A stretch of DNA of 64,000 bases, taken from Actinomycetota bacterium. GTDB taxonomy: Bacteria; Actinomycetota; Rubrobacteria; Rubrobacterales; Rubrobacteraceae. A program made the translations under genes and the position numbers. Under the pieces are notes generated by a model, which was not told the origin of the DNA, did no database searches, and was given only the letters and a program-made list of their open reading frames with translations. The stretch spans positions 54,375-118,374 of the forward strand of contig CADDYV010000003.1 of assembly GCA_902810695.1 (NCBI GenBank), written 5' to 3'. This document shows, piece by piece, positions 17,834 to 28,580 of this stretch; within the stretch, counting starts at the first letter, position 1; every line of letters begins with the position of its first letter.

Positions 17834-17994
17834 TCAGCGGTCAGGTGTCAGCTATCAGTGGTCAGCGAGTAGGTATCAGCGAGGGGAGGGAAAACGGTGG
17901 TAGGTTGTAGAGATGGCCTTTCGCGTTTTTTACTCAGACAGAATGGGCGTGTCCAGGAAGGGCCAAGCTGATAGCTGATCGCTGAAAGCTGAGA
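17834..17994. repeat. Paired heptameric TCAGCNN repeats in inverted orientation
   Basis: Seven uninterrupted 7-bp units (TCAGCGG, TCAGGTG, TCAGCTA, TCAGTGG, TCAGCGA, GTAGGTA, TCAGCGA) fill 17834-17882. Four units of the opposite orientation (GCTGATA, GCTGATC, GCTGAAA, GCTGAGA) fill 17967-17994. Between them lie 84 bp with no recognisable gene. Transcribed, the two blocks could pair into an imperfect hairpin. The right block runs into the ATG of the MBL gene at 17998, which has no normal ribosome site. Confidence 0.85.
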
Positions 17995-17997
17995 GCT

Positions 17998-18852
17998 ATG
18001 AACATCGAATTTCTCGGGACGGGAGGAGCCATAGCCGCGCCGAGGCCGCTGTGCGGCTGCCGGGTGTGCGTGGAGGCCAGGGAAAAGGGCGTGCCGTACA
18101 GCCGCAGCGGTCCGAGCCTGTTCGTGCACGGGCCGGACGTTCTGATCGACACGCCCGAGGAGATCCGTGACCAGATCAACCGCTCGCGGATAGAGCGCAT
18201 CGCCGCTTGCCTCTACTCGCACTGGCACCCCGATCACGTGATGGGCCGCAGGGTCTTTGAGATGAACGTGAACTGGCGCGCCTGGCCCCCGCAGAACCGC
18301 CGCACCGACATCTACCTGCCCGGTCGGGTCGGGAAGGACTTGCGGCGTATGCTCGGGACCTGGGAGCACCTGAAGTTCCTGGAGAAAGTGTACGGGGCCG
18401 TGCGCCTGATCGAACTCGAAGAAGGAGAGAGCTTAACGCTCGGCGGAGTGCGGATCACCCCTTTCCCGCTGGCGGAGGAGAACGTGTACGCCTTCATGTT
18501 CGAAGAGGACGGTAAGTGCGCCCTTATCGCGCCGGACGAACTGAAGGGTTGGGAGCCTCCCGAATGGGTGCGGGGTGTGGATCTGGCGGTTCTCCCGAAG
18601 GGCCTGGACGAGTTTGACCCGCTCACCGGAGAACGCCGCATTCCCGAAGGACATCCAATCCTGAGAATCGAGGCGACCTTCGAGGAGACGCTGGAGATCT
18701 TGAACAGGCTGGAGGCGAAACGCACGATCCTGACCCACATCGAGGAGCTGGACGGGCTGTCCTACGATGATTTGCAAACCCTGGAGCGCAACCTGCGGCG
18801 AGAAGGTGTGAAGGTAACCTTCGCCTACGACACGCTGATGGTTGATGTTTGA
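17998..18852 (+). CDS. MBL-fold metallo-hydrolase (PhnP/lactonase-like)
   Basis: 284 residues. N-terminal MNIEFLGTGGAIAAPRPLCGC, then the metal-binding SHWHPDHV motif (His75, His77, Asp79, His80) and a later THIEE. The CGCRVC segment resembles the extra metal site of PhnP-like phosphodiesterases. Substrate unknown. It sits inside the carboxylase operon; its stop overlaps the region of the next start. The ATG lies within the end of a heptameric repeat block and lacks a good Shine-Dalgarno, so the repeat may have displaced its original leader (inference). Confidence 0.82.
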   Translation: MNIEFLGTGGAIAAPRPLCGCRVCVEAREKGVPYSRSGPSLFVHGPDVLIDTPEEIRDQINRSRIERIAACLYSHWHPDHVMGRRVFEMNVNWRAWPPQNRRTDIYLPGRVGKDLRRMLGTWEHLKFLEKVYGAVRLIELEEGESLTLGGVRITPFPLAEENVYAFMFEEDGKCALIAPDELKGWEPPEWVRGVDLAVLPKGLDEFDPLTGERRIPEGHPILRIEATFEETLEILNRLEAKRTILTHIEELDGLSYDDLQTLERNLRREGVKVTFAYDTLMVDV

Positions 18853-18865
18853 TGGAGGAGGGAAG

Positions 18866-19660
18866 TTGAGCCGGGGCGGATACGAGAACCTGCTGGTAAG
18901 CGTGGAGGGAGGCGTGGCCCGCGTGCGGCTGAACCGTCCCGAGACCCACAACGCCCTGAACGCGGAGCTTATACGGGAGATCACGGACTGCTTCGGCGAG
19001 CTTGTCGGCGACGACTCGGTGCGGGCGGTGATCCTCGCGGGCGAGGGACGCTCGTTCTGCGCTGGAGCGGACATAGGGTACATGCGCGAGACGGCCAGGT
19101 TCACGTATGACGAGAACGTCGAGGATGCCCGGAGGCTCGCGGCGATGTACCGCGCGGCGGACCGCTGCCCGAAGCCGGTGGTGGCGCAGGTTTCGGGAGC
19201 GGTGGTCGGGGGCGGGTGCGGGCTGGTGGCTGCCTCGGATGTCGTGGTGGCGGCGGAGGATGCCTGGTTCGCCTTCACCGAGGTCCGGCTCGGTATCTCT
19301 CCGGCCACGATAGCGCCTTTCGTGGCGCGCAAGATCGGGATTTCGCAGACGCGGGCGCTGTTTCTCACCGGCGAGCGTTTCGACGCGGCGCGGGCGAAGG
19401 ATATCGGGCTGGTACACGAGGTCGTCTCCAGCGAGGATCTGGACTCGACGGTGGAGAAGAAGGTCTCTTCTCTGCTCAAGGGCGGCCCGGAGGCGCTGGC
19501 GGCCACGAAGGAGCTTCTGCGTGAGCTGGAAGAGGCCCCTTCGGAAGCGACGGAGAGAATGGCGCGGCGGATAGCTTCTCTGAGGACGGGCGAGGAGGGA
19601 CAGGAGGGCCTGGGCGCTTTCCTGGAGAAGCGCAGGCCGCGCTGGGTGGAGGGAGGTTAG
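18866..19660 (+). CDS. Enoyl-CoA hydratase/isomerase family protein (methylglutaconyl-CoA hydratase candidate)
   Basis: 264 residues from TTG 18866, preceded by GGAGGAGGG (18854-18862); in-frame starts at 18842 and 18845 lie inside the upstream gene and have no ribosome site. Crotonase motifs: LNRPETHNALNAELI, GRSFCAGADIGYM (oxyanion hole) and VSGAVVGGGCGLVAASDVVVA. It hydrates an enoyl-CoA. Placement between the two carboxylase subunits suggests 3-methylglutaconyl-CoA as substrate, the step between methylcrotonyl-CoA carboxylase and HMG-CoA lyase in leucine degradation (inference from context). Confidence 0.87.
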   Translation: MSRGGYENLLVSVEGGVARVRLNRPETHNALNAELIREITDCFGELVGDDSVRAVILAGEGRSFCAGADIGYMRETARFTYDENVEDARRLAAMYRAADRCPKPVVAQVSGAVVGGGCGLVAASDVVVAAEDAWFAFTEVRLGISPATIAPFVARKIGISQTRALFLTGERFDAARAKDIGLVHEVVSSEDLDSTVEKKVSSLLKGGPEALAATKELLRELEEAPSEATERMARRIASLRTGEEGQEGLGAFLEKRRPRWVEGG

Positions 19661-19662
19661 CC

Positions 19663-21636
19663 TTGGATCGTCCGCCTTTCAGAAAGCTGCTCGTCGCCAA
19701 TCGAGGTGAGATCTCGGTTCGTATCATCCGGGCCTGCCGGGAGCTGGGCATAAGAACGGTGGCCGTCTACTCGGAGGCGGATGAGGGTGCGATGCACTGC
19801 CGCCTCGCGGATGAGGCTTATCCTATCGGAGCCGCGCCCGCTTCGGAGAGCTACCTGAACATCGAGCGGCTTGTTGAAGTTGTCAGGGAAAGCGGGGCGG
19901 AAGCGGTGCACCCCGGCTACGGGTTTCTGGCGGAGAGCGCGGCGTTCGCGCGGGCGGTCGAGGGAGCGGGAGCGGTCTGGGTCGGGCCGACGCCGGAGGC
20001 GATGGAGGCGATGGGCCTCAAGGTGCGGGCGAAGGAGCTGGCGCGGAGGGCGAACGTGCCGACCGTTCCCGGCTACGCGGACGAGAACGCAACCGACGAA
20101 CAACTCGCCACAGAAGCGGAGAGGATAGGCTACCCGGTTCTCATCAAGGCGAGCGCGGGGGGCGGGGGACGGGGGATGCGCGCCGTGGCGCGCCCGGAGG
20201 ACTTCGAGGATGCCGTGCAGGGAGCGAGGAGGGAGGCGAAAGCGGCATTCGGTGACGGGGCGGTTTTCCTGGAGAAGCTGCTCGAAGACCCCAGGCACAT
20301 CGAGGTCCAAATAATCGGCGACGAGCACGGAGGCGTCATCCACCTCTACGAGCGGGAGTGCTCGATCCAGCGCCGCCACCAGAAGGTGGTCGAGGAGGCT
20401 CCTTCTCCGGCGCTGGACCCCACCTTGCGCGAAGCGATGTGCAAAGCCGCGGTGCGCCTGGCTCAGGAGGTCGGCTACCGCAACGCCGGGACGGTAGAGT
20501 TTCTGCTGGATGGCGAGGACTTCTACTTCCTGGAGATGAACGCCCGGCTGCAGGTGGAGCACCCGGTGACGGAGCTGGTTACGGGGCTGGATCTGCTGCA
20601 CCTTCAACTGGCCGTCGCCGCGGGTGAGCCCCTGCCGGTCCCGCAGGAGAACGTAACCCTGCGCGGCAGCGCCATCGAGATGCGGCTGTACGCCGAGGAT
20701 GAGGGCGGTCTTCCGGCGAGCGGGAAGCTCCTCGTTTTTGCGCCGCCCGAGGGACCGGGCATCAGGAACGACTCCGGGGTGGAGACCGGCGATGTGGTTC
20801 CGCTCCACTACGATCCCATGCTTGCCAAGCTCATCGTCTACGCCCCGGAGCGTAAGGCCGCTGTCCTGCGGCTCCGGCAGGCGCTGCGGGACTACACCGT
20901 ACTCGGTGTTCCGACCAATCTCCCGCTGCTGAGAAGGATCGCCGACCACCCGTCCTTCGCCGCCGGGGATACCACCGTCAACTTTCTGGGGAAGCACGGC
21001 CTCACCGGCGCCCCCACCGCCCCGCCCGTGCCCCGCGAGGCGGTCCTGCTCGCCGCCGCAGGAGAGCTCTCGCGTAGGTCTTTCGAATACAGCGACCCGT
21101 TTTCCGCTGGTCCGTGGAGGGTGGGAGGGGCCATCCGGCTTCGCTACCTTTCGGGCGAAGAGGAGCACGAGATCGAGGCCGAACGCGCGAAAAGAGGCGC
21201 ACTGAAGCTGCGGCTCGATGGAGAGGAAGCCTTCACAGAGTCGCTCTCCGTAAGAGACGGCAGGGTGCAGGTCGTGGTGGACGGGAGATCCCTCGAAGGC
21301 GGGTTCGCGGTCCGCGGCGGCGAGGTTCTTATCTCCTTCGAGGGGCAGAGCTACCGGCTAGGAAAACCGCTGCCTCCGGGGGTGGACGAGGCGGGATCCG
21401 GTGGCGCGGAAGCGGGACGGGCGAACCTCGTGGCCCCGATGCCCGGAACGGTGGTGAAGGTGATGGCTGCCGAAGGCGATGAGGTGGGAGAGGGACAGCC
21501 GCTCCTGGTGCTGGAGGCGATGAAGATGGAGCAAACGTTCGCCGCTCCATACGCCGGCAGGGTGCGGGCGCTACCTTACGCCGAGGGTGCCTCCGTCCCA
21601 GCCGGAGCGGTACTCGCGGAGATCGAAGAGCCTTAA
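19663..21636 (+). CDS. Acyl-CoA carboxylase biotin-containing alpha subunit (biotin carboxylase plus BCCP)
   Basis: 657 residues. Biotin carboxylase domain (about 1-445) starts FRKLLVANRGEISVRIIRAC and includes the ATP-grasp loop KASAGGGGRGM, ERECSIQRRHQKVVEE and LEMNARLQVEHPVTEL. The C-terminal BCCP domain carries the biotinyl lysine motif EAMKMEQ at about Lys621. It carboxylates its own biotin with ATP and bicarbonate and feeds the beta subunit encoded at 16216. TTG start 2 bp after the hydratase stop, so the genes are co-translated. Size matches methylcrotonyl/propionyl-CoA carboxylase alpha subunits. Confidence 0.92.
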   Translation: MDRPPFRKLLVANRGEISVRIIRACRELGIRTVAVYSEADEGAMHCRLADEAYPIGAAPASESYLNIERLVEVVRESGAEAVHPGYGFLAESAAFARAVEGAGAVWVGPTPEAMEAMGLKVRAKELARRANVPTVPGYADENATDEQLATEAERIGYPVLIKASAGGGGRGMRAVARPEDFEDAVQGARREAKAAFGDGAVFLEKLLEDPRHIEVQIIGDEHGGVIHLYERECSIQRRHQKVVEEAPSPALDPTLREAMCKAAVRLAQEVGYRNAGTVEFLLDGEDFYFLEMNARLQVEHPVTELVTGLDLLHLQLAVAAGEPLPVPQENVTLRGSAIEMRLYAEDEGGLPASGKLLVFAPPEGPGIRNDSGVETGDVVPLHYDPMLAKLIVYAPERKAAVLRLRQALRDYTVLGVPTNLPLLRRIADHPSFAAGDTTVNFLGKHGLTGAPTAPPVPREAVLLAAAGELSRRSFEYSDPFSAGPWRVGGAIRLRYLSGEEEHEIEAERAKRGALKLRLDGEEAFTESLSVRDGRVQVVVDGRSLEGGFAVRGGEVLISFEGQSYRLGKPLPPGVDEAGSGGAEAGRANLVAPMPGTVVKVMAAEGDEVGEGQPLLVLEAMKMEQTFAAPYAGRVRALPYAEGASVPAGAVLAEIEEP

Positions 21637-21643
21637 GAAGCCT

Positions 21644-22009
21644 GTGCCGAAGAGCGAGCTGGAACAGAGACTGGAAGAGGCAAAGGTGGATCTCGAACGG
21701 ACCGTCATGGACGCACTCGGGGCCAGAAAGGGTATTTTGGACCCGCAGCGCAAAGAGCAGTTGAAGGCTGAGATCTGGCGCCGGAGGATGAAGGTTGTCG
21801 AGCTGGAGCGGGACCGCATCCGCGAGCAGCTAATGAAGACCCGCCACAAAGCGGAGGAGGCGACAACCCGCCAGGACTACGAGGAATATCTCCGAAACAG
21901 CCAGAGAACCGCCGGGCTCAGGGTCCGGTATCTCGACGCTGTAGACCTGCTCGAAAAGCTCCAGGAGGACGGACCAAATTCTTCCGCGAGGCTGCTCGGG
22001 GGCGGCTGA
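21644..22009 (+). CDS. Small highly charged, predicted coiled-coil protein of unknown function
   Basis: 121 residues from GTG 21644, 7 bp after the carboxylase stop; the open frame extends further upstream but only inside that gene. Heptad-like charged helices dominate, for example LEQRLEEAKVDLERTV and ELERDRIREQLMKTRHK. No signal peptide or known motif. Likely the last gene of the carboxylase operon. I do not recognise a family. Confidence 0.55.
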   Translation: MPKSELEQRLEEAKVDLERTVMDALGARKGILDPQRKEQLKAEIWRRRMKVVELERDRIREQLMKTRHKAEEATTRQDYEEYLRNSQRTAGLRVRYLDAVDLLEKLQEDGPNSSARLLGGG

Positions 22010-22130
22010 GGGCCAGATTTTTCGGAAATCCTGAGCACAAAGACCTTGCAGTGGGCTTATCGCTCGCTATTACTCAAAGTGAGGAAAAGGAATAGTAGTG
22101 CAAGCGAGATAGTAAAGGGGGTGGTTAAAC

Positions 22131-22601
22131 ATGACGCTGGCACCTCTCAGAGGATTCTGGGATATCCAGAGCGAGTTCGACCGTATGTTCAACGACATGG
22201 TGGGCAACCTGTTCGGTAGAAGGCGTGTGGGCACCACTCCTGAAACACCTCTCTGGGCACCGCCGGTAGAGGTGTTTGCCAGAGGTGGTGATCTGGTGAT
22301 CCACGCCGATCTGCCGGGCGTTACCCTGGATGATGTGGACATCACGCTCGAGGGTAACACCCTGACCATCAGCGGCACGCGCAAGGGACTTGAGGAAGAG
22401 GTCAGCTACTATCTGAGAGAGCTGCCCCACGGCGCGTTCCGCAGGAGCATGACGATCCCCGAGGGTGTTGACCCCGACTCCATCAAGGCTCGCCTCAAGA
22501 GCGGCGTGCTGGAGGTGGTGCTGCCCGGAGCGGCCGCCGAGGTTGCCCCGAAGAAGATCGCCATCGAATCCGGCGAGGGTGCCAAAAGTATCGAGAGCTG
22601 A
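22131..22601 (+). CDS. hsp20: Hsp20/alpha-crystallin family small heat-shock protein
   Basis: 156 residues. The alpha-crystallin domain spans about 43-135, with PPVEVFARGGDLVIHADLPG, LTISGTRKG and the conserved GVLEVVLP near the end. It is an ATP-independent holdase that keeps unfolded proteins soluble. ATG 22131 follows AAAGGGGGTGG. Its leader (22070-22125) can pair CTCGCT with AGCGAG and TACT with AGTA, a possible temperature-sensitive fold, not tested. It heads a heat-shock cluster with a sigma factor, a second Hsp20 and a Clp ATPase. Confidence 0.93.
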   Translation: MTLAPLRGFWDIQSEFDRMFNDMVGNLFGRRRVGTTPETPLWAPPVEVFARGGDLVIHADLPGVTLDDVDITLEGNTLTISGTRKGLEEEVSYYLRELPHGAFRRSMTIPEGVDPDSIKARLKSGVLEVVLPGAAAEVAPKKIAIESGEGAKSIES

Positions 22602-22652
22602 CCCTCTCCGGAGGGCGCTGGCACCAGCCATGCGCCGGATAAAAAGAGCGTT

Positions 22653-22758
22653 GCCGGTCGGTAGGCAAATTAGAAAGTGAGCGGCCTCGCGCGAATCCCA
22701 GAGAGCGGCGTGAAGGCAGGCGCACCCGGCCAAACGGGAGAGAGCAGTAGCGACCGGC
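22653..22758 (+). other. Possible structured RNA between hsp20 and the sigma factor
   Basis: GCCGGTCG at 22653-22660 pairs perfectly with CGACCGGC at 22751-22758, closing about 90 nt that contain more GC-rich complementary segments, and the whole is followed directly by a terminator hairpin (22771-22790). There is no convincing coding frame. It could be a structured 3' UTR, an independent small RNA or a leader. I could not match it to a riboswitch class; an AGAGAGCGGCG stretch recalls T-box leaders but the tRNA-pairing box is not evident. Confidence 0.3.
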
Positions 22759-22770
22759 CGGCGACAGCAG

Positions 22771-22805
22771 GAGCCCCCAGAAGGGGGCTCGTCCTTTTGT
22801 TTTGA
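22771..22805 (+). terminator. Rho-independent terminator upstream of the sigma factor gene
   Basis: GAGCCCCC (22771-22778) and GGGGGCTC (22783-22790) form a perfect 8-bp stem with a 4-nt AGAA loop, followed by a T-rich run GTCCTTTTGTTTT. It ends transcription coming from hsp20 or from the structured element before it. Confidence 0.85.
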
Positions 22806-22829
22806 ATTCCGGCTCCCCGGATATATAAT
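22802..22829 (+). promoter_or_regulatory. Promoter of the sigma factor gene
   Basis: TTGAAT at 22802-22807, 16-bp spacer, then a perfect TATAAT at 22824-22829, about 45 bp upstream of the start codon and just after the terminator. Looks like a standard housekeeping-type promoter. Confidence 0.5.
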
Positions 22830-22874
22830 AAACATGATTAGCTGTGTTCCTTGTCTGTAGGGGAAGGTATGGGC

Positions 22875-23666
22875 ATGAGGAATGCGGTTGCTTCTTTGGG
22901 GGATACGACGGAGCGCAGGCTGCTGGCCAGGGCTGCGGCTGGGGATAATGATGCCCGGCGGCGTTTGATCGAGGGCCATCTGGGAATTGTGTATGCGCTG
23001 GCGCGCGCGTACGCCTGGAGATGGAACGTTCCGCTGGAGGATCTCATCCAGGAAGGCGCGCTGGCCCTGGTTCAGGCGGTGGACCACTACGATCCGGGCC
23101 GGGGCATGAAGCTCTCCACCTACGCGACGTGGTGGGTCAAACAGGCTATCCGGCGGGCGGCGATGGCCTATGCCCGTCCCGTGAAGGTTCCCGAACGGGT
23201 CTGGGATCGAGCGTTGGACCTCTCGCGGGCCGAGCAATCCCTGCGCTTCGACCTGGGACGGGAGATTCAGCCGCGGGACCTGACAGGCGCCTTGGGGTGG
23301 TCGGACGAAGAGCTTGAGGAAGTGCGTCGGGCCGTTCTGCCCGCGGCTTCCCTGGAGGAAAGGAGCGACGAGGACACGGACGAGTTGGGAGAGTTGCTCC
23401 CCGATGTTGGAGCCGAGGACCCCTTCGAGGCGGCGGCGAGAAAGGATGCCCGGCACCGGCTGGCCGAGGCCCTGGCCTCTCTACCCGAGCGAGAACGCCG
23501 CGTGGTCTCCGAGCGGGCCGGGTTCGACGGCACGTGCCGCAGTCTCGTCGAGGTGGGCAGGCGACTGGGTGTTTCCAGGGAGCGGGCGCGTCAGCTCGAA
23601 AGCTCCGCCCTGCGCGCCCTGCACAGGCGGAGGAAGGAACTCGGCCTGGAAGGACTGGCTGCCTAG
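22875..23666 (+). CDS. Sigma-70 family RNA polymerase sigma factor (group 2/3 type)
   Basis: About 264 residues. Region 2 is clear (VPLEDLIQEGALALVQAVDHYDP, then KLSTYATWWVKQAIRRA), followed by region 3 (RPVKVPERVWDRALDL) and region 4 with the helix-turn-helix SLVEVGRRLGVSRERARQLE. It directs RNA polymerase to a gene subset. Position among hsp20 and clp genes suggests a heat-stress regulon (inference). ATG 22875 is chosen because AAGG (22864-22867) lies 7 nt upstream; ATG 22869 or TTG 22851 are alternatives. An unusual acidic stretch EERSDEDTDELGELLPD links regions 3 and 4. Confidence 0.88.
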   Translation: MRNAVASLGDTTERRLLARAAAGDNDARRRLIEGHLGIVYALARAYAWRWNVPLEDLIQEGALALVQAVDHYDPGRGMKLSTYATWWVKQAIRRAAMAYARPVKVPERVWDRALDLSRAEQSLRFDLGREIQPRDLTGALGWSDEELEEVRRAVLPAASLEERSDEDTDELGELLPDVGAEDPFEAAARKDARHRLAEALASLPERERRVVSERAGFDGTCRSLVEVGRRLGVSRERARQLESSALRALHRRRKELGLEGLAA

Positions 23667-23699
23667 AGCCCGGAATCTGACCGCAGCAACCTCCTCCGA

Positions 23700-24218
23700 T
23701 CAGCCGTGTTCGACGTGCATCTTCTTGCTTTGTTGTACGGTAACCGCCTGATTTCGGAGAAACATCATCGAAGCTCTAACCGATCCCAGGTGTCCCGCCA
23801 CCTCGCGTATCTGCCGCTTTATCAACCGGCGTTGCTTGCTGCCTTCGGGAAATTCTCGATAGAGCTTCTGCAGGCGTTCGCGTTCTCCTTCCAGCTCGCT
23901 GAAAAGCGTGTCCAGGCTCTCCAGAGTGGCACTCTCTAGGGCAAGATCCAACGCCTCTTCACGTACCGACAGCGCCCACTCCAGCGATAGAGATCCCGGG
24001 TTTGCGCGCCGCTCACGAGGATCAGAGATGATCTCTTCAGGCGAGACCCCCAGCACTCGAGCCAGCTTTTTGATGGTGCTGAAGTGCGGCTGCGAAACCT
24101 TGCCAGACTCGATCCCAGATACCGTCGCCTGACTCACCCCGGCTTCCTCGGCCAGCCTCGCCTGGGTCCATAGCCGCGAGCGCCTGATGTTGGCCAAACG
24201 CCTTCCCGTCTCAGACAC
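23700..24218 (-). CDS. XRE-family helix-turn-helix regulator with helical C-terminal domain
   Basis: 172 residues from GTG 24218. The Cro/CI-type HTH covers about residues 8-62 (TQARLAEEAGVSQATVSGIESGKVSQP), and the C-terminal part is charged and helical (LESLDTLFSELEGERERLQKLY), unlike any domain I can name. GTG 24218 has GGAG about 7 nt upstream. A TTG at 24263 would lie within 10 bp of a TATAAT-like -10 and have no leader. Divergent from the second hsp20, with a 15-bp palindrome in between; likely autorepressor and possibly controller of hsp20. Confidence 0.8.
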   Translation of the reverse strand: MSETGRRLANIRRSRLWTQARLAEEAGVSQATVSGIESGKVSQPHFSTIKKLARVLGVSPEEIISDPRERRANPGSLSLEWALSVREEALDLALESATLESLDTLFSELEGERERLQKLYREFPEGSKQRRLIKRQIREVAGHLGSVRASMMFLRNQAVTVQQSKKMHVEHG

Positions 24219-24275
24219 CTCTGCTCCAATCTCCCAGAGCCGCTCAAATCTATACCTGTTCAAATATAATTATAA

Positions 24276-24290
24276 TACATAATTTATGTA
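24276..24290. promoter_or_regulatory. 15-bp palindrome, candidate XRE operator
   Basis: TACATAA-T-TTATGTA is a perfect inverted repeat in the AT-rich gap between the divergent XRE and hsp20 genes. It sits just upstream of the minus-strand -10-like sequence ATTATAAT of the XRE gene, so a dimeric repressor bound here would block that promoter. On the plus strand a TATAAT (24341-24346) downstream of it may serve hsp20. Confidence 0.5.
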
Positions 24291-24417
24291 GTAACCTGTA
24301 ATTTCTGTAAAAAATATGTTTAAAAACTGTTCTGGAAAGGTATAATAGGAGCTACAAGAGTAGATTGACTACTGCAGGGAAGGAAACTGCGAAATCGGAT
24401 ATAAGGAGGTGATTGGC

Positions 24418-24873
24418 TTGCTCAGCCCGTTCAGAGGTTTCAGGGACGTGAGAAGCGAGATGGAGAGGATGTTCGAAGACATGCTCGGCTCCTGGGGCCG
24501 GTTCCCGGGGCGCCGGGGTGGGACCGTTGGCGAATGGACTCCGGCGATGGATGTGTTGACCAGAGATGGCAATCTGGTGATCCGGGCCGAGCTTCCTGGG
24601 GTCAAGCCCGAGGATGTCAACGTAACTCTCCAGAACAACGTGCTGAGTATAAGCGGGGAGCACAAGGCCGGCTCTGAAGAAGAGCGTGGCGGATACCATG
24701 TCAGGGAGCTCAGGTACGGATCCTTCCAGCGTAGCGTACCGCTGCCCGAAGGCGTGGACGAGAGCAAGATCCACGCCCGGTTCGAGAACGGTGTTCTGGA
24801 GGTTACCGTCGAGGGAGCCGGAGTGATAGAAGAGCAGCCCCGGCGCATCCAGATCGAAGGTCCCGGCAGCTAG
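24418..24873 (+). CDS. hsp20: Hsp20/alpha-crystallin family small heat-shock protein, second copy
   Basis: 151 residues from TTG 24418, which lies 8 nt after the ideal AAGGAGGTGA (24403-24412); the GTG at 24409 overlaps that ribosome site and is unlikely. Alpha-crystallin domain about 40-140 with PAMDVLTRDGNLVIRAELPG, YHVRELRYGSFQRSVPLPEGVD and NGVLEVTVEG. A paralogue of the gene at 22131 with about the same architecture. Divergent from the XRE regulator and followed by a terminator before clpC. Confidence 0.92.
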   Translation: MLSPFRGFRDVRSEMERMFEDMLGSWGRFPGRRGGTVGEWTPAMDVLTRDGNLVIRAELPGVKPEDVNVTLQNNVLSISGEHKAGSEEERGGYHVRELRYGSFQRSVPLPEGVDESKIHARFENGVLEVTVEGAGVIEEQPRRIQIEGPGS

Positions 24874-24921
24874 GGCTCCGGGCCAGAGCCGGGAGTTTTC
24901 TCTCCGTCCGCGCTCCTTGTG

Positions 24922-24952
24922 CCGGGGCCACCGCCTGGCGGCCCCGGTTTCT
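24922..24952 (+). terminator. Terminator after second hsp20
   Basis: CCGGGGCC (24922-24929) pairs with GGCCCCGG (24940-24947), an 8-bp perfect stem with a 10-nt loop, followed by TTTCTT. A weaker GGCTC...GAGCC hairpin lies just upstream at about 24874-24892. Confidence 0.7.
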
Positions 24953-25060
24953 TGGGGCGCTGTGTCGTTTGGAGGCATGGTGAGATGCTTGAAGTGAGTG
25001 CAAAGCGAGAGGAAGAGTATGGTAGTTGTTGGTTTCATAGCGAGAGGAAGGTGAGAAGGT

Positions 25061-27694
<2,634 letters not shown>

Positions 27695-27710
27695 GAAGAA
27701 GGATCGCAGG

Positions 27711-27747
27711 ATTCCGGGCACGGAGTTTACCGCGCCCGGAATTTATT
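27711..27747 (+). terminator. Terminator after clpC
   Basis: ATTCCGGGC (27711-27719) and GCCCGGAAT (27734-27742) form a perfect 9-bp stem with a 14-nt loop, followed by TTATT. It lies between the convergent clpC and PEP-hydrolase-family genes and, since the stem ends are A/T rich on both sides, may work in both directions. Confidence 0.8.
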
Positions 27748-27749
27748 GG

Positions 27750-28580
27750 TCAGGTTCGGGCTGCACCTATTCTCTTGAACCGCTTCATGTTCTCGGTCAT
27801 GGCCACCTCTGTCGGAAGCCTCTCCATGCTGGAGGCTCCGAAGAACCCGACCACTCCTCTGGTGTGCTCCAGCACGTACGCCGCATCATCCGGTTCGGCG
27901 ATGGGACCGCCGTGGCAGAGAACGAGGATGTCTTCTTTGACTTCTTTTGCGGCGTCATGCATCGCCTGTACCCGCTGTGCCGCCTCTTCCAGCGTGAGTG
28001 CGGTCTTCGCCCCGATGGTCCCTGACGTTGTGAGCCCCATGTGCGGCACGAGCACGTCGGCTCCGGCTCCGGCCATTTTCTTCGCCTCTTCTTCGTTGAA
28101 GACGTAGGGAGCCGTGAGCAGATCCAGCTCGTGTGCCTGCCGGATCATCTCGACCTCCAAATCAAAGCCCATCCCGGTCTCTTCGAGGTTCTTTCGGAAG
28201 TTGCCGTCGAAGAGCCCGACCGTGGGGAAGTTCTGTACCCCAGAGAAGCCCATGTCTTTTAGCTGCCTCAGGAAGTTGGGCATGAGGCGGAACGGGTCGG
28301 TGCCGCAGACGCCCGCCAGAACCGGCGTGTCTCTGACGATGGGCAGGACCTCTCCGGCCATCTCGACGACGATGGCGTTGGCGTCGCCGTAGGGGAGAAG
28401 CCCCGCGAGCGAACCGCGCCCGGCCATCCGGTAGCGCCCGGAGTTATAGATGATTATGAGATCCACACCCCCCGCCTCGGCGCACTTGGCCGAGAGCCCG
28501 GTGCCCGCCCCGGCGCCGATGATCGGGTTTCCCCGCTCGACCTCGCTCCGCAACCGCTTTAGTATCTCTTCGCGTCTCAC
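27750..28580 (-). CDS. TIM-barrel phosphoenolpyruvate-hydrolase family protein (Tm-1 C-terminal domain type)
   Basis: 276 residues from GTG 28580, whose codon overlaps the TGA of the upstream gene (GTGA). Motifs include [45 protein letters not shown] and [17 protein letters not shown], typical of the COG5564/PEP-hydrolase-like family. Reaction unproven. It is translationally coupled to the UPF0261 protein; in plants the homologous domains are fused in the tomato Tm-1 antiviral protein, which supports a joint complex. Confidence 0.83.
   Translation of the reverse strand: MRREEILKRLRSEVERGNPIIGAGAGTGLSAKCAEAGGVDLIIIYNSGRYRMAGRGSLAGLLPYGDANAIVVEMAGEVLPIVRDTPVLAGVCGTDPFRLMPNFLRQLKDMGFSGVQNFPTVGLFDGNFRKNLEETGMGFDLEVEMIRQAHELDLLTAPYVFNEEEAKKMAGAGADVLVPHMGLTTSGTIGAKTALTLEEAAQRVQAMHDAAKEVKEDILVLCHGGPIAEPDDAAYVLEHTRGVVGFFGASSMERLPTEVAMTENMKRFKRIGAART

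Noticed and set aside
17834..17994. CRISPR array
   Set aside because: The units are 7 bp without spacers and there are no cas genes nearby.
19657..21168. 503-codon minus-strand open frame opposite the biotin carboxylase
   Set aside because: Shadow of a gene with ATP-grasp and biotin motifs.
22010..22130. CIRCE or HAIR heat-shock operator upstream of hsp20
   Set aside because: Neither the TTAGCACTC-N9-GAGTGCTAA nor the CTTGAGT-N7-ACTCAAG pattern is present; only a lone ACTCAAA half is seen.
22653..22758. T-box leader
   Set aside because: An AGAGAG stretch is suggestive, but no UGG box or GGTGGTACCGCG antiterminator is present and no amino-acid or tRNA-synthetase gene follows.
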